Source: an uncultured Methanobrevibacter sp. (lineage in GTDB: Archaea; Methanobacteriota; Methanobacteria; Methanobacteriales; Methanobacteriaceae). Taken from it: a stretch of 64,000 nucleotides of DNA. Below, piece after piece: positions 25,512 through 33,676 of this stretch. The stretch spans positions 1 through 64,000 of the forward strand of contig NZ_CAMVPN010000002.1 in assembly GCF_947169325.1 (NCBI RefSeq), written 5' to 3'. The translations under genes were made by a program, and so were the position numbers. The notes beneath the pieces are model-generated. The model was not told the DNA's origin and made no database searches. It worked only from the letters and a program-made list of their open reading frames with translations. The stretch's first letter is position 1, and each line of letters opens with the position of its first letter.

Positions 25512-26511
25512 ATTTTTTCATAGCTTTCTCTACAGCAACGGCAACGGCAACGGATGCTCCTACCATCGGGTTATTACCCATACCGATGAGTCCCATCATT
25601 TCCACGTGAGCAGGCACTGATGATGAACCGGCAAACTGTGCATCAGAGTGCATTCTTCCCATGGTGTCTGTCATACCGTATGAAGCAGGTCCTGCGGCCA
25701 TGTTGTCCGGGTGCAGGGTTCTTCCTGTTCCTCCACCGGAGGCGACTGAGAAGTATTTCTTGCCTTGTTCAATGCATTCCTTCTTGTATGTTCCAGCTAC
25801 AGGGTGTTGGAAACGTGTAGGGTTTGTTGAATTTCCTGTTATGGATACATCAACGCCTTCCAAATGCATGATTGCAACGCCTTCACGCACATCATCTGCA
25901 CCATAGCATCTGACCTTTGCCCTTTCACCGTCGGAGTATGCCTTTTCCTTAACGACTTTGACTTCTCCTGTGAAGTAGTCGAATTCGGTTTCGACATGGG
26001 TGAATCCGTTAATTCTTGATATAATCAATGCTGCGTCCTTTCCAAGACCGTTTAAAATTACTCTTAAAGGCTTTTCCCTTACTTCATTTGCTGAGTTTGC
26101 AATTCCGATTGCACCTTCTGCTGCTGCAAAACTTTCATGACCTGCAAGGAATGCGAAGCATTCGCTTTCATCACTCAAAAGCATGGATGCAAGGTTACCG
26201 TGTCCGAGACCTACCTTTCTGTCATCGGCTACACTTCCAGGAATGCAGAATGCCTGAAGTCCTTCGCCGATTGCCTTAGCGGCATCTGATGCCTTTGTGC
26301 AGCCGGTCTTGACGGCTATTGCAGCGCCTAATGTGTATGCCCAGCATGCGTTTTCAAAGCATATCGGCTGGACGCCTTTTACTATTTCATATGGGTCAAA
26401 GCCTTTGTCGAGACATATTTGCCTTGCCTCTTCAAGGCCTTTGATGCCGTATTTTTCTAAAACAGGAATGATTTGATTGATTCTTCTTTCATAACTTTCA
26501 AATAAACTCAT
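25510..26511 (-). CDS. GGGtGRT protein
   Basis: 333 residues. The C-terminal part carries the name-giving GGGTGRTLHPDNMAAGPASYGMTDTMG line and the very glycine- and alanine-rich HVEMMGLIGMGNNPMVGASVAVAVAV tail. The family occurs next to a NifU-like scaffold in many anaerobes and its activity is unknown. Here it follows the scaffold gene by 4 bases. ITGNSTNPTRFQHPVAG and VKVVKEKAYSDGERAKVRCYG are other conserved blocks. A role in Fe-S or metal handling is inferred from the neighbour only. Confidence 0.9.
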   Translation of the reverse strand: MSLFESYERRINQIIPVLEKYGIKGLEEARQICLDKGFDPYEIVKGVQPICFENACWAYTLGAAIAVKTGCTKASDAAKAIGEGLQAFCIPGSVADDRKVGLGHGNLASMLLSDESECFAFLAGHESFAAAEGAIGIANSANEVREKPLRVILNGLGKDAALIISRINGFTHVETEFDYFTGEVKVVKEKAYSDGERAKVRCYGADDVREGVAIMHLEGVDVSITGNSTNPTRFQHPVAGTYKKECIEQGKKYFSVASGGGTGRTLHPDNMAAGPASYGMTDTMGRMHSDAQFAGSSSVPAHVEMMGLIGMGNNPMVGASVAVAVAVEKAMKK

Positions 26512-26515
26512 AATA

Positions 26516-27211
26516 TCACTCCTTTCTAGGGTCTATCTTTTTGGCCGCATCATCAAATCTTCCGTATTGGCCTGTTGCCTTTTCAATGGCTTCAAGCGCA
26601 TCAACTCCGTCTTTGATGAGGTCCAGCATGACGCCCAGGTTTATGTATTTGTATCCTATGATTTCATTGTCCTCGTCAAGTGCGATTTCAGTGATGTATC
26701 CTTCAGTGAGCTCCAGATATCTTGGACCCTTTTCCTTTGTGGAGTAGATTGTTCCGACCTGGCTTCTGTGGCCTTTTCCCAGATCTTCAAGTCCTGCACC
26801 AATCTGAAGGCCTCCTTCTGAAAATGCTGATTGGGTTCTTCCGTAAACAATCTGTAAGAATAATTCGCGCATTGCTGTGTTGATTGCATCGCAGACCAGA
26901 TCGGTGTTCAGCGCTTCAAGGATTGTCTTGCCGACCAATATCTCCCCTGCCATTGCGGCTGAGTGGGTCATGCCTGAACATCCCAATGTCTCAACCAATG
27001 CCTCTTCAATAATTCCGTCCTTAACATTCAATGTCAATTTGCAGCATCCCTGTTGCGGTGCGCACCAGCCTATTCCATGAGTAAAACCTGAAATGTCAGT
27101 GATTTGCTTTGCTTTTACCCATTTTCCCTCTTCAGGAATCGGAGCAGGGTCATGATTAGCACCCTTACGGACGGAACACATATTTTCTATCTCATCATCT
27201 TTTTTCTCCAA
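26516..27211 (-). CDS. Fe-S cluster assembly scaffold (NifU/IscU-like)
   Basis: Up to 231 residues. Cysteines at GWCAPQQGCCKL and LGCSGMTHSA, plus DLVCDAINTAMREL, give the scaffold pattern; the YGRTQSAFSEGGLQIGAGLEDLGKG line is specific to the version paired with GGGtGRT proteins. It should assemble an Fe-S cluster. The start is uncertain: the open frame begins at 27211 with TTG, and the first in-frame ATG is at 27178 (MCSVRKGANHDP). A GGAG at 27206-27209 is followed by an out-of-frame ATGATGAGATAG, which would encode only three residues. Confidence 0.85.
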   Translation of the reverse strand: MEKKDDEIENMCSVRKGANHDPAPIPEEGKWVKAKQITDISGFTHGIGWCAPQQGCCKLTLNVKDGIIEEALVETLGCSGMTHSAAMAGEILVGKTILEALNTDLVCDAINTAMRELFLQIVYGRTQSAFSEGGLQIGAGLEDLGKGHRSQVGTIYSTKEKGPRYLELTEGYITEIALDEDNEIIGYKYINLGVMLDLIKDGVDALEAIEKATGQYGRFDDAAKKIDPRKE

Positions 27212-27332
27212 AATTTTTTGCTAATTTTATATATCTGTTTTAATATTAAAATAATTTACATTGAAAATTAAATAGAATAGCTTTAATAATATGAAAATAT
27301 AACTAATCATATCAAATGTTTGGTGAGTAGTT

Positions 27333-27629
27333 ATGGATTTCATAATTGTTTTAGCAAAAGTAGAACCAAAAGAAGGTTGTCTCGACACCATTATTGAAGT
27401 CGCTGATGAATTGATATTTGAAACCTTGCAAGAGGAAGGAAATATCGATTATCAACTGTTAAAATCAATAGACGAGAAAACTTTAACATTTGTCGAAAAA
27501 TGGGAATCCCTGGATGCCCTCAAAAGACATATGGCTTCTCCGCACTTTTTGAACTTCGGTGAGGAAAGTGGAGAATTTGTTAAAAATATGACTATTCAAG
27601 TTATAGGTGCCGATGAACTCGACCTATAA
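27333..27629 (+). CDS. Antibiotic-biosynthesis-monooxygenase-type (ABM/YgiN) protein
   Basis: 98 residues, a single dimeric alpha-beta ABM domain: IIVLAKVEPKEGCLDTIIEVADELI, then EEGNIDYQLLKSIDEKTLTFVEKWESLDALKRHMASPHF, the usual pattern of YgiN-like quinol monooxygenases. Such small proteins handle quinones or heme in bacteria; in an anaerobe the substrate is unclear. GGTGA at about 27321-27325 marks the start. Confidence 0.85.
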   Translation: MDFIIVLAKVEPKEGCLDTIIEVADELIFETLQEEGNIDYQLLKSIDEKTLTFVEKWESLDALKRHMASPHFLNFGEESGEFVKNMTIQVIGADELDL

Positions 27630-27720
27630 TACTATTTTTTTATTTACTTATTTTTATTGCACGATTACCTACCCGTTTTAATAAGACCCTTTAAAACATT
27701 TAAAAACCATACTATTATAT

Positions 27721-28503
27721 ATGAAAATCTTCATCAGAAAGGACGAATTTAAAAAAATCTCAAGCTCGATTCATGAAAGACTTCTTGAAATTTCAAAGGA
27801 ACTGGGCATTGACGTTGCAGAGGATATTGAAAATGCAGACATCATCATATCCATTGGAGGAGATGGAACATTTCTTAAAACCGCAAGACTGTCTGGCGGA
27901 AAGCCTATTGTCGGCATAAATACTGGAACACTAGGTTATCTTACCGAAATTTCCCCGGATGAAATAAAAGATGCACTGACAGACATTAAAAACGGCAACT
28001 TTCGAATAGAAGAGAGGATGATGGTTGAAGGCGAAATCATCAAACCAAATGGAGATAAAATTAGGATACCAGAAAGCCTCAATGAGATTGCAATATCAAA
28101 AAACACATTCGGCGTGGTAAGGTTCGATGCTATAGTGAACACTAAACTGATTAATTCTTATACTGCAGACGGAATACTTGTATGCACACCGACAGGCTCA
28201 ACAGCATACAATCTATCCTGTGGAGGACCAATAGTTGACCCAACAGCACAGATAATGACATTGACGCCGATAGCACCTCATACGATACTCAATAGAAGCG
28301 TGATTCTATCTGACGATTCGATAGTGGAGCTTAAAATAACCGAACTAAGACAAAACACCCAAGCTTATGTTCTTTATGATGGAAAAGCCATTGAAGTGTG
28401 CAGTGGTGATGCTGTAAGGATTAAAAAATCAGACAATATTACAAAAATAATCAAATTGGAAGAAAGGAGCTTCATTGACAATATTCGCGAAAACATTAGT
28501 TAA
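27721..28503 (+). CDS. nadK: NAD kinase
   Basis: 260 residues, the usual bacterial length. The phosphate-binding GGDGT (46-50) contains catalytic D48. NEIAI and DGILVCTPTGSTAYNLSCGGPIVDP match the diphosphate- and NAD-binding motifs. It makes NADP from NAD and ATP. It is a stand-alone kinase, not fused to an inositol-phosphatase domain as in some methanogens. A TATA-like TTAAAA (27691-27696) lies about 30 bases before the start and no ribosome binding site is visible, so the mRNA may be leaderless. Confidence 0.92.
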   Translation: MKIFIRKDEFKKISSSIHERLLEISKELGIDVAEDIENADIIISIGGDGTFLKTARLSGGKPIVGINTGTLGYLTEISPDEIKDALTDIKNGNFRIEERMMVEGEIIKPNGDKIRIPESLNEIAISKNTFGVVRFDAIVNTKLINSYTADGILVCTPTGSTAYNLSCGGPIVDPTAQIMTLTPIAPHTILNRSVILSDDSIVELKITELRQNTQAYVLYDGKAIEVCSGDAVRIKKSDNITKIIKLEERSFIDNIRENIS

Positions 28504-28511
28504 AAAGAAAA

Positions 28512-28661
28512 TTAATCAGCTAAAATTTCTTCCAATTCTTTTACTGATTTTCCGGTTTTTTGAGACAAATCTATAAGTGATTCCCCAGAATTAATCAAAC
28601 AAATAGAATTTCTCGCAACCCCTCTTTTTACCTTTAGCTTCTTTTCGTTCACCATATTCAT
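28512..28661 (-). CDS. Possible small protein (about 49 residues)
   Basis: A short frame that ends in the regular helical stretch GESLIDLSQKTGKSVKELEEIL, which looks like a LysM- or HTH-like motif and not random translation. It lies 31 bases behind the ferredoxin gene on the same strand. The start is uncertain (ATG at 28661 or 28655) because no good ribosome binding site is seen. A longer frame upstream overlaps the ferredoxin and is not likely to be coding. Confidence 0.4.
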   Translation of the reverse strand: MNMVNEKKLKVKRGVARNSICLINSGESLIDLSQKTGKSVKELEEILAD

Positions 28662-28692
28662 AAAAATACAAAAATTTGAATGTAGTAAAAAC

Positions 28693-28929
28693 CTAGTTAA
28701 CAGTAATGCAGTCATTAGGACAAATCGCCATGCATACCCTACAGCTTTTGCAAACCTGAGGGTCACGAACTGACATCTTGTCTTCAACAATCATCAGCAC
28801 GTTATTCGGACAGGCTATTGAGCATTTTTCGCATGCATCACACACATCACCGTTAATGTCAATGTGTGATTCAATGACTTCCTCTTTTTTCTCTTTTTTG
28901 CCTCTTTTAAAAAGTGAACCTAAACCCAT
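28693..28929 (-). CDS. 2[4Fe-4S] ferredoxin
   Basis: 78 residues. Two clusters are built by CDACEKCSIACP and CKSCRVCMAICP. The first 27 residues are a basic, lysine-rich extension (SLFKRGKKEKKEEV). It should serve as a soluble low-potential electron carrier, for instance for the flavoproteins in this window. It is alone apart from a possible small gene after it, and the upstream 300 bases are AT-rich. Confidence 0.92.
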   Translation of the reverse strand: MGLGSLFKRGKKEKKEEVIESHIDINGDVCDACEKCSIACPNNVLMIVEDKMSVRDPQVCKSCRVCMAICPNDCITVN

Positions 28930-29255
28930 ACAAATAGTTTATCGAAAATTGTAATTAAATGTATTGCCAATATTATCCAGCATAATTTTGAACAAAACAC
29001 CAAATCGATATTTCCAAAATGAAGTCATTTTTCCAAATACAATGCAATAATGACCTATTCATATTAAAAAATTACATATTCAAATCAATATTGAATTTAA
29101 ATGCTTAAATTTACCTTAAATCAAACAAATCATTTAAATAAGATAGAAAATATAATAATTGATGAGTTAAAAAGGGTTAATTTAAAATCGGATTGATTTA
29201 AATAATAATCCTTGAATTATCATAATGCCTAAACTTAATTAAAAAAGGTGAAAAA
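28930..29255. other. AT-rich intergenic region
   Basis: About 326 bases with no supported gene, between the divergent ferredoxin and Rpn-like genes. It must hold both promoters. I see no RNA gene, repeat or strong palindrome. Confidence 0.6.
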
Positions 29256-30113
29256 ATGAGTATTGAAAATGTAAAAAATAGAGATCTGTTCCTGAAAATG
29301 TGTTTTATGTATTTTCTGGCACATATTTTAAATGTACTTGGAATTAAAGAAGAAATAGATGACGTATTACCAACCGAATTGGTTACCTTTAAAAGAATCG
29401 AGAATTTCAAAATATTTGATCTCCTCCACGATTTCAAAGTGATTACAAAGTCGGGAAAGATAATCATTTTTGAGTTTAAGAAAAATATGCTCAAACTAGA
29501 TGATTTAAAACAGGTATATAATTATCATTGGAATACCTCGTGCAAAGAGAAAACAGACAATATAATCGCTATTATCATTGTTATTTCAAAAGATGGAAAG
29601 ATCAGTGAATTCAAAAAACTAGATTTTACATATAGACCTAAGATAATTAAAACAAAAAACATTAACAAACAAGAAGACTTAAAAATAATTAGAGACAAAT
29701 TTGAAAACAATTTGAAGTTGACTTCACAGGAATGTTCTCTTTTGATTGCATTTCCACTATTCGATTTAAAAGAAAGCGAATCCAAAATTATTGAAGAGAT
29801 GTGTGAAAACATCAAATCCAAAAAAGAATGTATTCCTGAAGAGGACTTAGATGGAGTAATTATAGGAATGTACCTCAATATTATTGAATATATTGACTCT
29901 GAAAAACAATATGCATTAAAGGAGATGATTAACGTGAGCGGAAAAATCGAAGGCGAATTTGCTAAATGGAAAAAAGAACAAAAAGCTGAAGGAATAATAG
30001 AAGGTGAACAAAACATCATCCGTGAATTATTAAACAACCACTCCATAAAAGAAATATCTAAAATGATTCACAAAGATGAAACTGAAATAAAAAAAATAAT
30101 AGGAATAGATTAG
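29256..30113 (+). CDS. Rpn/PD-(D/E)xK nuclease-like protein
   Basis: 285 residues. The N-terminal domain has the layout of recombination-promoting (Rpn/YhgA-like) nucleases: an Asp (DLLHDF, about 51-56) followed by IIIFEFKKN, giving an E-x-K active-site pair. The C-terminus (KAEGIIEGEQNIIRELLNNHSIKEISKMI) is the helical tail typical of these proteins. Base composition is markedly AT-rich and lysine/isoleucine-rich compared with neighbours, so recent transfer or mobility is likely. AAAGGTGAA precedes the start. Confidence 0.68.
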   Translation: MSIENVKNRDLFLKMCFMYFLAHILNVLGIKEEIDDVLPTELVTFKRIENFKIFDLLHDFKVITKSGKIIIFEFKKNMLKLDDLKQVYNYHWNTSCKEKTDNIIAIIIVISKDGKISEFKKLDFTYRPKIIKTKNINKQEDLKIIRDKFENNLKLTSQECSLLIAFPLFDLKESESKIIEEMCENIKSKKECIPEEDLDGVIIGMYLNIIEYIDSEKQYALKEMINVSGKIEGEFAKWKKEQKAEGIIEGEQNIIRELLNNHSIKEISKMIHKDETEIKKIIGID

Positions 30114-30127
30114 AATCCATTCTAATC
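30108..30127. terminator. Palindromic convergent terminator
   Basis: GATTAGAAT-CC-ATTCTAATC is a perfect 9-bp inverted repeat over the Rpn-like stop codon, followed by TATTTTAG. It separates this gene from the convergent flavoprotein. Confidence 0.5.
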
Positions 30128-30131
30128 TATT

Positions 30132-30674
30132 TTAGAATTTCAATCCTAATTCATAAGCCTCTTTTAATTTATCTTCCTGTTCTTCTGCAACAATCCCTGC
30201 AGGGCCTGCTGAACCTGCATCGACATGGCCGATTACATCATAACCCATGAATGTGAATGGTGAGAATTTAGTAAGCTCGATGTAGTCTGCATAAGTTCCC
30301 TCAGGCTGGTTTTCAGTAAATATCAATGCTGCTTTTCCTGATAGGCTTTTGTCCGGGTTTTGGCCTATTGAATAGAAACGGTCGATAATCAATTTTCCCT
30401 GTGCTGACATCTGACCGTAGTAGATTGGTGTTGCAAATATTACTCCGTCAGCGCCAACAAGGTCATCCAATATTTTGTTTCCGTCATCTGCCCTTACGCA
30501 TTCAGGATGTTCGGCGCAGTACATGCATGCCTTACATGGTGCGATGTCACAGCCTTCAAGGAAGTACTTTACTACTTCACCGCCGTTTTCCTCAATACCT
30601 TTTATCATTTCATCCATCAGTACGTCACAGTTTCCGCCTTTTCTTGGGCTTGCTTGAAGTGCTATAATTTTCAT
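30132..30674 (-). CDS. Iron-sulfur flavoprotein / NADPH-dependent FMN reductase
   Basis: 180 residues, close to the core size of the family. FMN site ALQASPRKGGNC, Fe-S cysteines C47, C50, C53 and C59 (CKACMYCAEHPEC), and FATPIYYGQMSAQ as the second flavin region. It probably passes electrons between ferredoxin and a small acceptor, and may remove oxygen or peroxide. The second such protein in the window; the one at 10619-11347 is longer. It is monocistronic. Confidence 0.88.
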   Translation of the reverse strand: MKIIALQASPRKGGNCDVLMDEMIKGIEENGGEVVKYFLEGCDIAPCKACMYCAEHPECVRADDGNKILDDLVGADGVIFATPIYYGQMSAQGKLIIDRFYSIGQNPDKSLSGKAALIFTENQPEGTYADYIELTKFSPFTFMGYDVIGHVDAGSAGPAGIVAEEQEDKLKEAYELGLKF

Positions 30675-30751
30675 TAACTACTCTCCTAATGTTTTGTTAT
30701 TAAATAGTATAATCGATTAATTATATAAATCTATTTTACCAAAATATTAGT

Positions 30752-31474
30752 ATGAGATTATCCAAATCGAAAGTGAACACCTATCTTAAATGTCCGAAGG
30801 AATTCAAATTCCAGTATATCGATGAGATTCCCTGCGAACCCAACAAGTACATGACCAGGGGAAGTGACGTCCATCTCATTGCGGAGAAATTCACTGACAA
30901 ATTCGAGGATAATCTGGATGACATCGACATTCATAATGAATTGATTAAGGTTGCAAATGATTTGGATATCGGCTATGACCTTGAGGAGCATATAGATAAT
31001 CTGGGACTGTTTTTCAAGGAAGTCTTTGTTGACAATAACTATAAGCTGCATTCAAATGAGGAATATCTTATAGATAATAAAAACAGGTTTTCAGGAATTT
31101 GCGACATCATCCTGGAAGATGAAAACGGCCATCTGGTTGTTATTGACTACAAGACAAGCAATTCCAATTCATTTTCCAAATACCGTCTGGAACTGTGCTA
31201 TTACAAGCTGCTTGTTGAAAACGTATATCACAGGCCTGTTTCTGCAGTAGGCGTGTTCTTTACAAAAAACGGTCGTCTGAGGATTTTGGATGTCTGCGAT
31301 GAAGACAACAAACGAAAGTATTTGAACAATTCCGAGATTGACGAAGCCATCGATACCCTGCATGATGTTCGCCAAAGGATAAATAACAAGGAGTTTCCGG
31401 CCAAAAAACAGTACCTCTGCAAGCATTGTACATACAGAAAGCTTTGTGAAGACCCATTCCATTTCTTCAAATGA
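30752..31474 (+). CDS. Cas4/RecB-type PD-(D/E)xK nuclease
   Basis: 240 residues. The opening SKSKVNTYLKCPKEFKFQYI contains the first Fe-S cysteine (C14). The nuclease core has GICDII, VVIDYKTS (Asp-x-Lys) and RLELCYYKLLVE (QxxxY-like). The C-terminal CKHC-x5-C (CKHCTYRKLC) supplies the other three cluster cysteines as in Cas4 and AddB. No CRISPR array or cas gene is nearby, so this is a stand-alone repair or defence-type nuclease. A TATA box at 30721-30730 and no ribosome binding site suggest a leaderless mRNA. Confidence 0.85.
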   Translation: MRLSKSKVNTYLKCPKEFKFQYIDEIPCEPNKYMTRGSDVHLIAEKFTDKFEDNLDDIDIHNELIKVANDLDIGYDLEEHIDNLGLFFKEVFVDNNYKLHSNEEYLIDNKNRFSGICDIILEDENGHLVVIDYKTSNSNSFSKYRLELCYYKLLVENVYHRPVSAVGVFFTKNGRLRILDVCDEDNKRKYLNNSEIDEAIDTLHDVRQRINNKEFPAKKQYLCKHCTYRKLCEDPFHFFK

Positions 31475-31500
31475 TTATATTTTTTTAATTATTTTAAAAA

Positions 31501-31526
31501 TTTAGGCATGCCTAAAAATTTATATA
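31501..31526 (+). promoter_or_regulatory. DtxR-like palindrome and TATA box
   Basis: TTTAGGCATGCCTAAA (31501-31516) is a perfect 16-bp palindrome whose arms have the TTAGG/CCTAA core known from DtxR/IdeR-type metal-repressor sites. A TATA box (about 31519-31526) follows directly, so binding would block transcription of the methyltransferase at 31578. One of three such sites in this window. Confidence 0.6.
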
Positions 31527-31577
31527 GTATTACATCCAACCATTAAATAACCACAATTAACTTATGGAGGAAAACTT

Positions 31578-32360
31578 ATGAATTTAGAAGGCGTAGAAAA
31601 AACCATGCTTTTGACATTGTTTGCCAAAGCACAGCATTCACAGGAAAAGAACCATAAATTCTATGACAGAAAGGCAATTGAAGTCATATCAAAAATAGAC
31701 TATGATTTCACCATTGCAGACAAGGACAGGAAGATGAAGATGGGAGTTATCGGAAGGACAATAGTTCTTGACGACATGGTTGGAGAATACATCAAAAGCC
31801 ATCCCCACTGCACTGTAATCAATATCGCTTCAGGCATGGATACCCGATTCAACAGGCTTGACAACGGGATTATGAAATGGTACAATGTGGATCTGGAAAA
31901 CTCAGCAAATTTCCGCCTCAAATACATTGAAGATACAGACAGAGTCAGAACCGTTGCATACTCCGCAATGGATGAAGGATGGACCGATGAAATCAAGGTT
32001 GAAAGCGGGAATGTGCTAATCATTATTGAAGGATTAACAATGTACCTGCAGGAAAAGGAGGTTTCAGACATATTAAAAATAATAAGTGACAATTTCATGC
32101 ATGCCACAGTGTTCATGGAGGTGATGCCACCGGTTTCAGTTGACAACTGCAAAGAGATATCAGTTGAGGAAACCGATTCCGAATTCACCTGGGGCGTTCA
32201 GAAAGGCCATAATCTGTTAAAACTCAATTCAAACTTCAGATGGGTTCGTGATGTTAACCTGTTTGATGGAGTCAACAAATATAAGCCGATAACCAAATTG
32301 TTTACATGGATTCCAGCCATCAGAAACCAAATGGACTACATTGCAGTCCTTGAAAAATAA
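31578..32360 (+). CDS. COG3315-type SAM-dependent methyltransferase
   Basis: 260 residues. Its SAM motif is INIASGMDTRFNRL, the DTRxxR signature of the leucine-carboxyl-methyltransferase-like/polyketide O-methyltransferase family. VLIIIEGLTMYLQEKEV is the second conserved block (EGLxxYL). It should methylate a carboxyl or hydroxyl group; the substrate is unknown. GGAGG at 31566-31570 fixes the start. The promoter holds a DtxR-like palindrome, so metal supply may control it. Confidence 0.85.
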   Translation: MNLEGVEKTMLLTLFAKAQHSQEKNHKFYDRKAIEVISKIDYDFTIADKDRKMKMGVIGRTIVLDDMVGEYIKSHPHCTVINIASGMDTRFNRLDNGIMKWYNVDLENSANFRLKYIEDTDRVRTVAYSAMDEGWTDEIKVESGNVLIIIEGLTMYLQEKEVSDILKIISDNFMHATVFMEVMPPVSVDNCKEISVEETDSEFTWGVQKGHNLLKLNSNFRWVRDVNLFDGVNKYKPITKLFTWIPAIRNQMDYIAVLEK

Positions 32361-32367
32361 TTCCAGA

Positions 32368-32400
32368 TGAAAATGACTTGTTGAAAAGCAAGCATTTTCA
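32368..32400. terminator. Convergent hairpin terminator
   Basis: An 8-bp outer and 4-bp inner stem with one bulged A (TGAAAATG-a-CTTG against CAAG-CATTTTCA) encloses an 8-base loop, then AAAATATTTTTATTTT follows. It lies between two convergent methyltransferase genes. Confidence 0.6.
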
Positions 32401-32408
32401 AAATATTT

Positions 32409-33101
32409 TTATTTTACTGCCACAACCGTCATCCACTCGAGAAACTTATCGGAAAAAGAAATGTTACTATAATCATCATCCATTCTAATTACATTTCCAT
32501 TTGATTTAATTATCTCTTGTTTGTTTTTACCATCCCTTAAGTAAACGGTTATTTCACTAAATTGATTGTTAGTTAAAAATCCAGTAATTTCCTCATCATC
32601 ATATACATTCATATCAATCAATTTTTCAGATAATCTCATCATCAGGTTGTCAGATCCGTTGGATTCCATTCCAATCAGAAAAGTGCCGCCTAGTTTAAGT
32701 ACCCTTTTTACTTCACCAAAACATTTTTCGATATCCGGCCAGAAATATACTGTTTCAAAAGCGGTTACAGCATCAAATGTGTTGTCATCATACGGCAGGC
32801 TTTTGACATTGCCCTTTTGGATTTCCACTTTACCGTCATAGATTTCCTGATAGTTCACTTCCCGTGACAGATTGACACTTTCGATACTGTAGTCTATCCC
32901 ATAGACCTTTTGGGCTTTTTCAGCCATTCTTTTTACGTTTATTCCGCCGCCGCATCCAACATCCAGTATAACATCATCAGGCTTGATGTCGAGATGCTTC
33001 AATCCCCACAGCGATACAGGAGTGTGTTCCTTGTTCATTGATTTCAGCTGAATCTTTCCCAATTTTCCTTTCGGTTTTCTCATGTTGTCAAAAAATCCCA
33101 T
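32409..33101 (-). CDS. Class I SAM-dependent methyltransferase
   Basis: 230 residues. SAM-binding glycine loop VILDVGCGGGINVKRM (about 43-58), acidic loop YGIDYS, then KGNVKSLPYDDNTFDAVTAFETVYFW typical of UbiE/Methyltransf_11-like enzymes, with the strand GGTFLIGMES after it. The start at 33101 overlaps the stop of the upstream ICMT-like gene as TGATG and has GGTGA 4 bases before it. The substrate is unknown; the partner gene suggests a lipid or cysteine-linked substrate. Confidence 0.85.
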   Translation of the reverse strand: MGFFDNMRKPKGKLGKIQLKSMNKEHTPVSLWGLKHLDIKPDDVILDVGCGGGINVKRMAEKAQKVYGIDYSIESVNLSREVNYQEIYDGKVEIQKGNVKSLPYDDNTFDAVTAFETVYFWPDIEKCFGEVKRVLKLGGTFLIGMESNGSDNLMMRLSEKLIDMNVYDDEEITGFLTNNQFSEITVYLRDGKNKQEIIKSNGNVIRMDDDYSNISFSDKFLEWMTVVAVK

Positions 33102-33580
33102 CAAATCACCTTCGGTATGAATCTGTTTACTTTTTTTGAATATTCGATATAATCATTTCCATATAGGTCAGCAAGCCATTTCTCTTCTGTTTTTTTCATT
33201 GAAATTGATAAAAAAGCCCAGAACAGTACCGGCAAAACGAATAGGATAATATTCTGTGTGATTGAGATTATTCCTGTTGCAATATATAGAAATGAGGCAT
33301 ATATCGGATGTCTGATGTAGACATATATTCCTGTGGTTATCAGATTATTTTCCTTAACATTCTTATCAAAATTAGAGTTGAAAACCGCCAACAACCAGCA
33401 GATTGCACCTAAAACAATTAAAATTATTCCTAAAATTATAAGAACCATATTTAATTCATCCATTTTAAAAACTGGAATCAAATGATAGTATGATAATATG
33501 AAGGAAGTAATTGTAACGATTCCAATTGCAGAAATTAAATATGGCCCTATGCCAAAAACAGGCAAATGATTTTCTTCCAT
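33101..33580 (-). CDS. ICMT/PEMT-type membrane methyltransferase
   Basis: 159 residues with four or five membrane helices. The C-terminal signature GIYVYIRHPIYASFL and EEKWLADLYGNDYIEYSKKVNRFIPK matches isoprenylcysteine carboxyl methyltransferase and phospholipid methyltransferases. It may methylate a prenylated or lipid-like substrate at the membrane. The first gene of a two-gene operon. The ATG has a TATA-like TTATTTATT (33599-33609, minus strand) about 20-30 bases upstream and no ribosome binding site. Confidence 0.82.
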   Translation of the reverse strand: MEENHLPVFGIGPYLISAIGIVTITSFILSYYHLIPVFKMDELNMVLIILGIILIVLGAICWLLAVFNSNFDKNVKENNLITTGIYVYIRHPIYASFLYIATGIISITQNIILFVLPVLFWAFLSISMKKTEEKWLADLYGNDYIEYSKKVNRFIPKVI

Positions 33581-33609
33581 ATACTAATTAATATTTTCAT
33601 AGAATAAAT

Positions 33610-33640
33610 AATTTAGGCATACCTAAATTTAAATTATATA
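33610..33640. promoter_or_regulatory. DtxR-like palindrome in a divergent promoter
   Basis: AATTTAGG-CATA-CCTAAATT (33610-33629) has perfect 8-bp arms. A TATA box for the RNase H gene lies on the right (33631-33640) and a TATA-like box for the ICMT-like gene on the left (33599-33609). One bound repressor could shut off both directions. Confidence 0.6.
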
Positions 33641-33676
33641 TCATATTAAATCAAATGAATAATTGAGGTTAGAAAA

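Noticed and set aside
28930-29255. Possible RNA gene in the 326-base gap.
   Set aside because: The sequence is almost all A/T, with no T-loop, stem or box C/D pattern.
30752-31474. The Cas4-like nuclease as a sign of a CRISPR system.
   Set aside because: There is no repeat-spacer array and no other cas gene in the window. Stand-alone Cas4-like nucleases are common.
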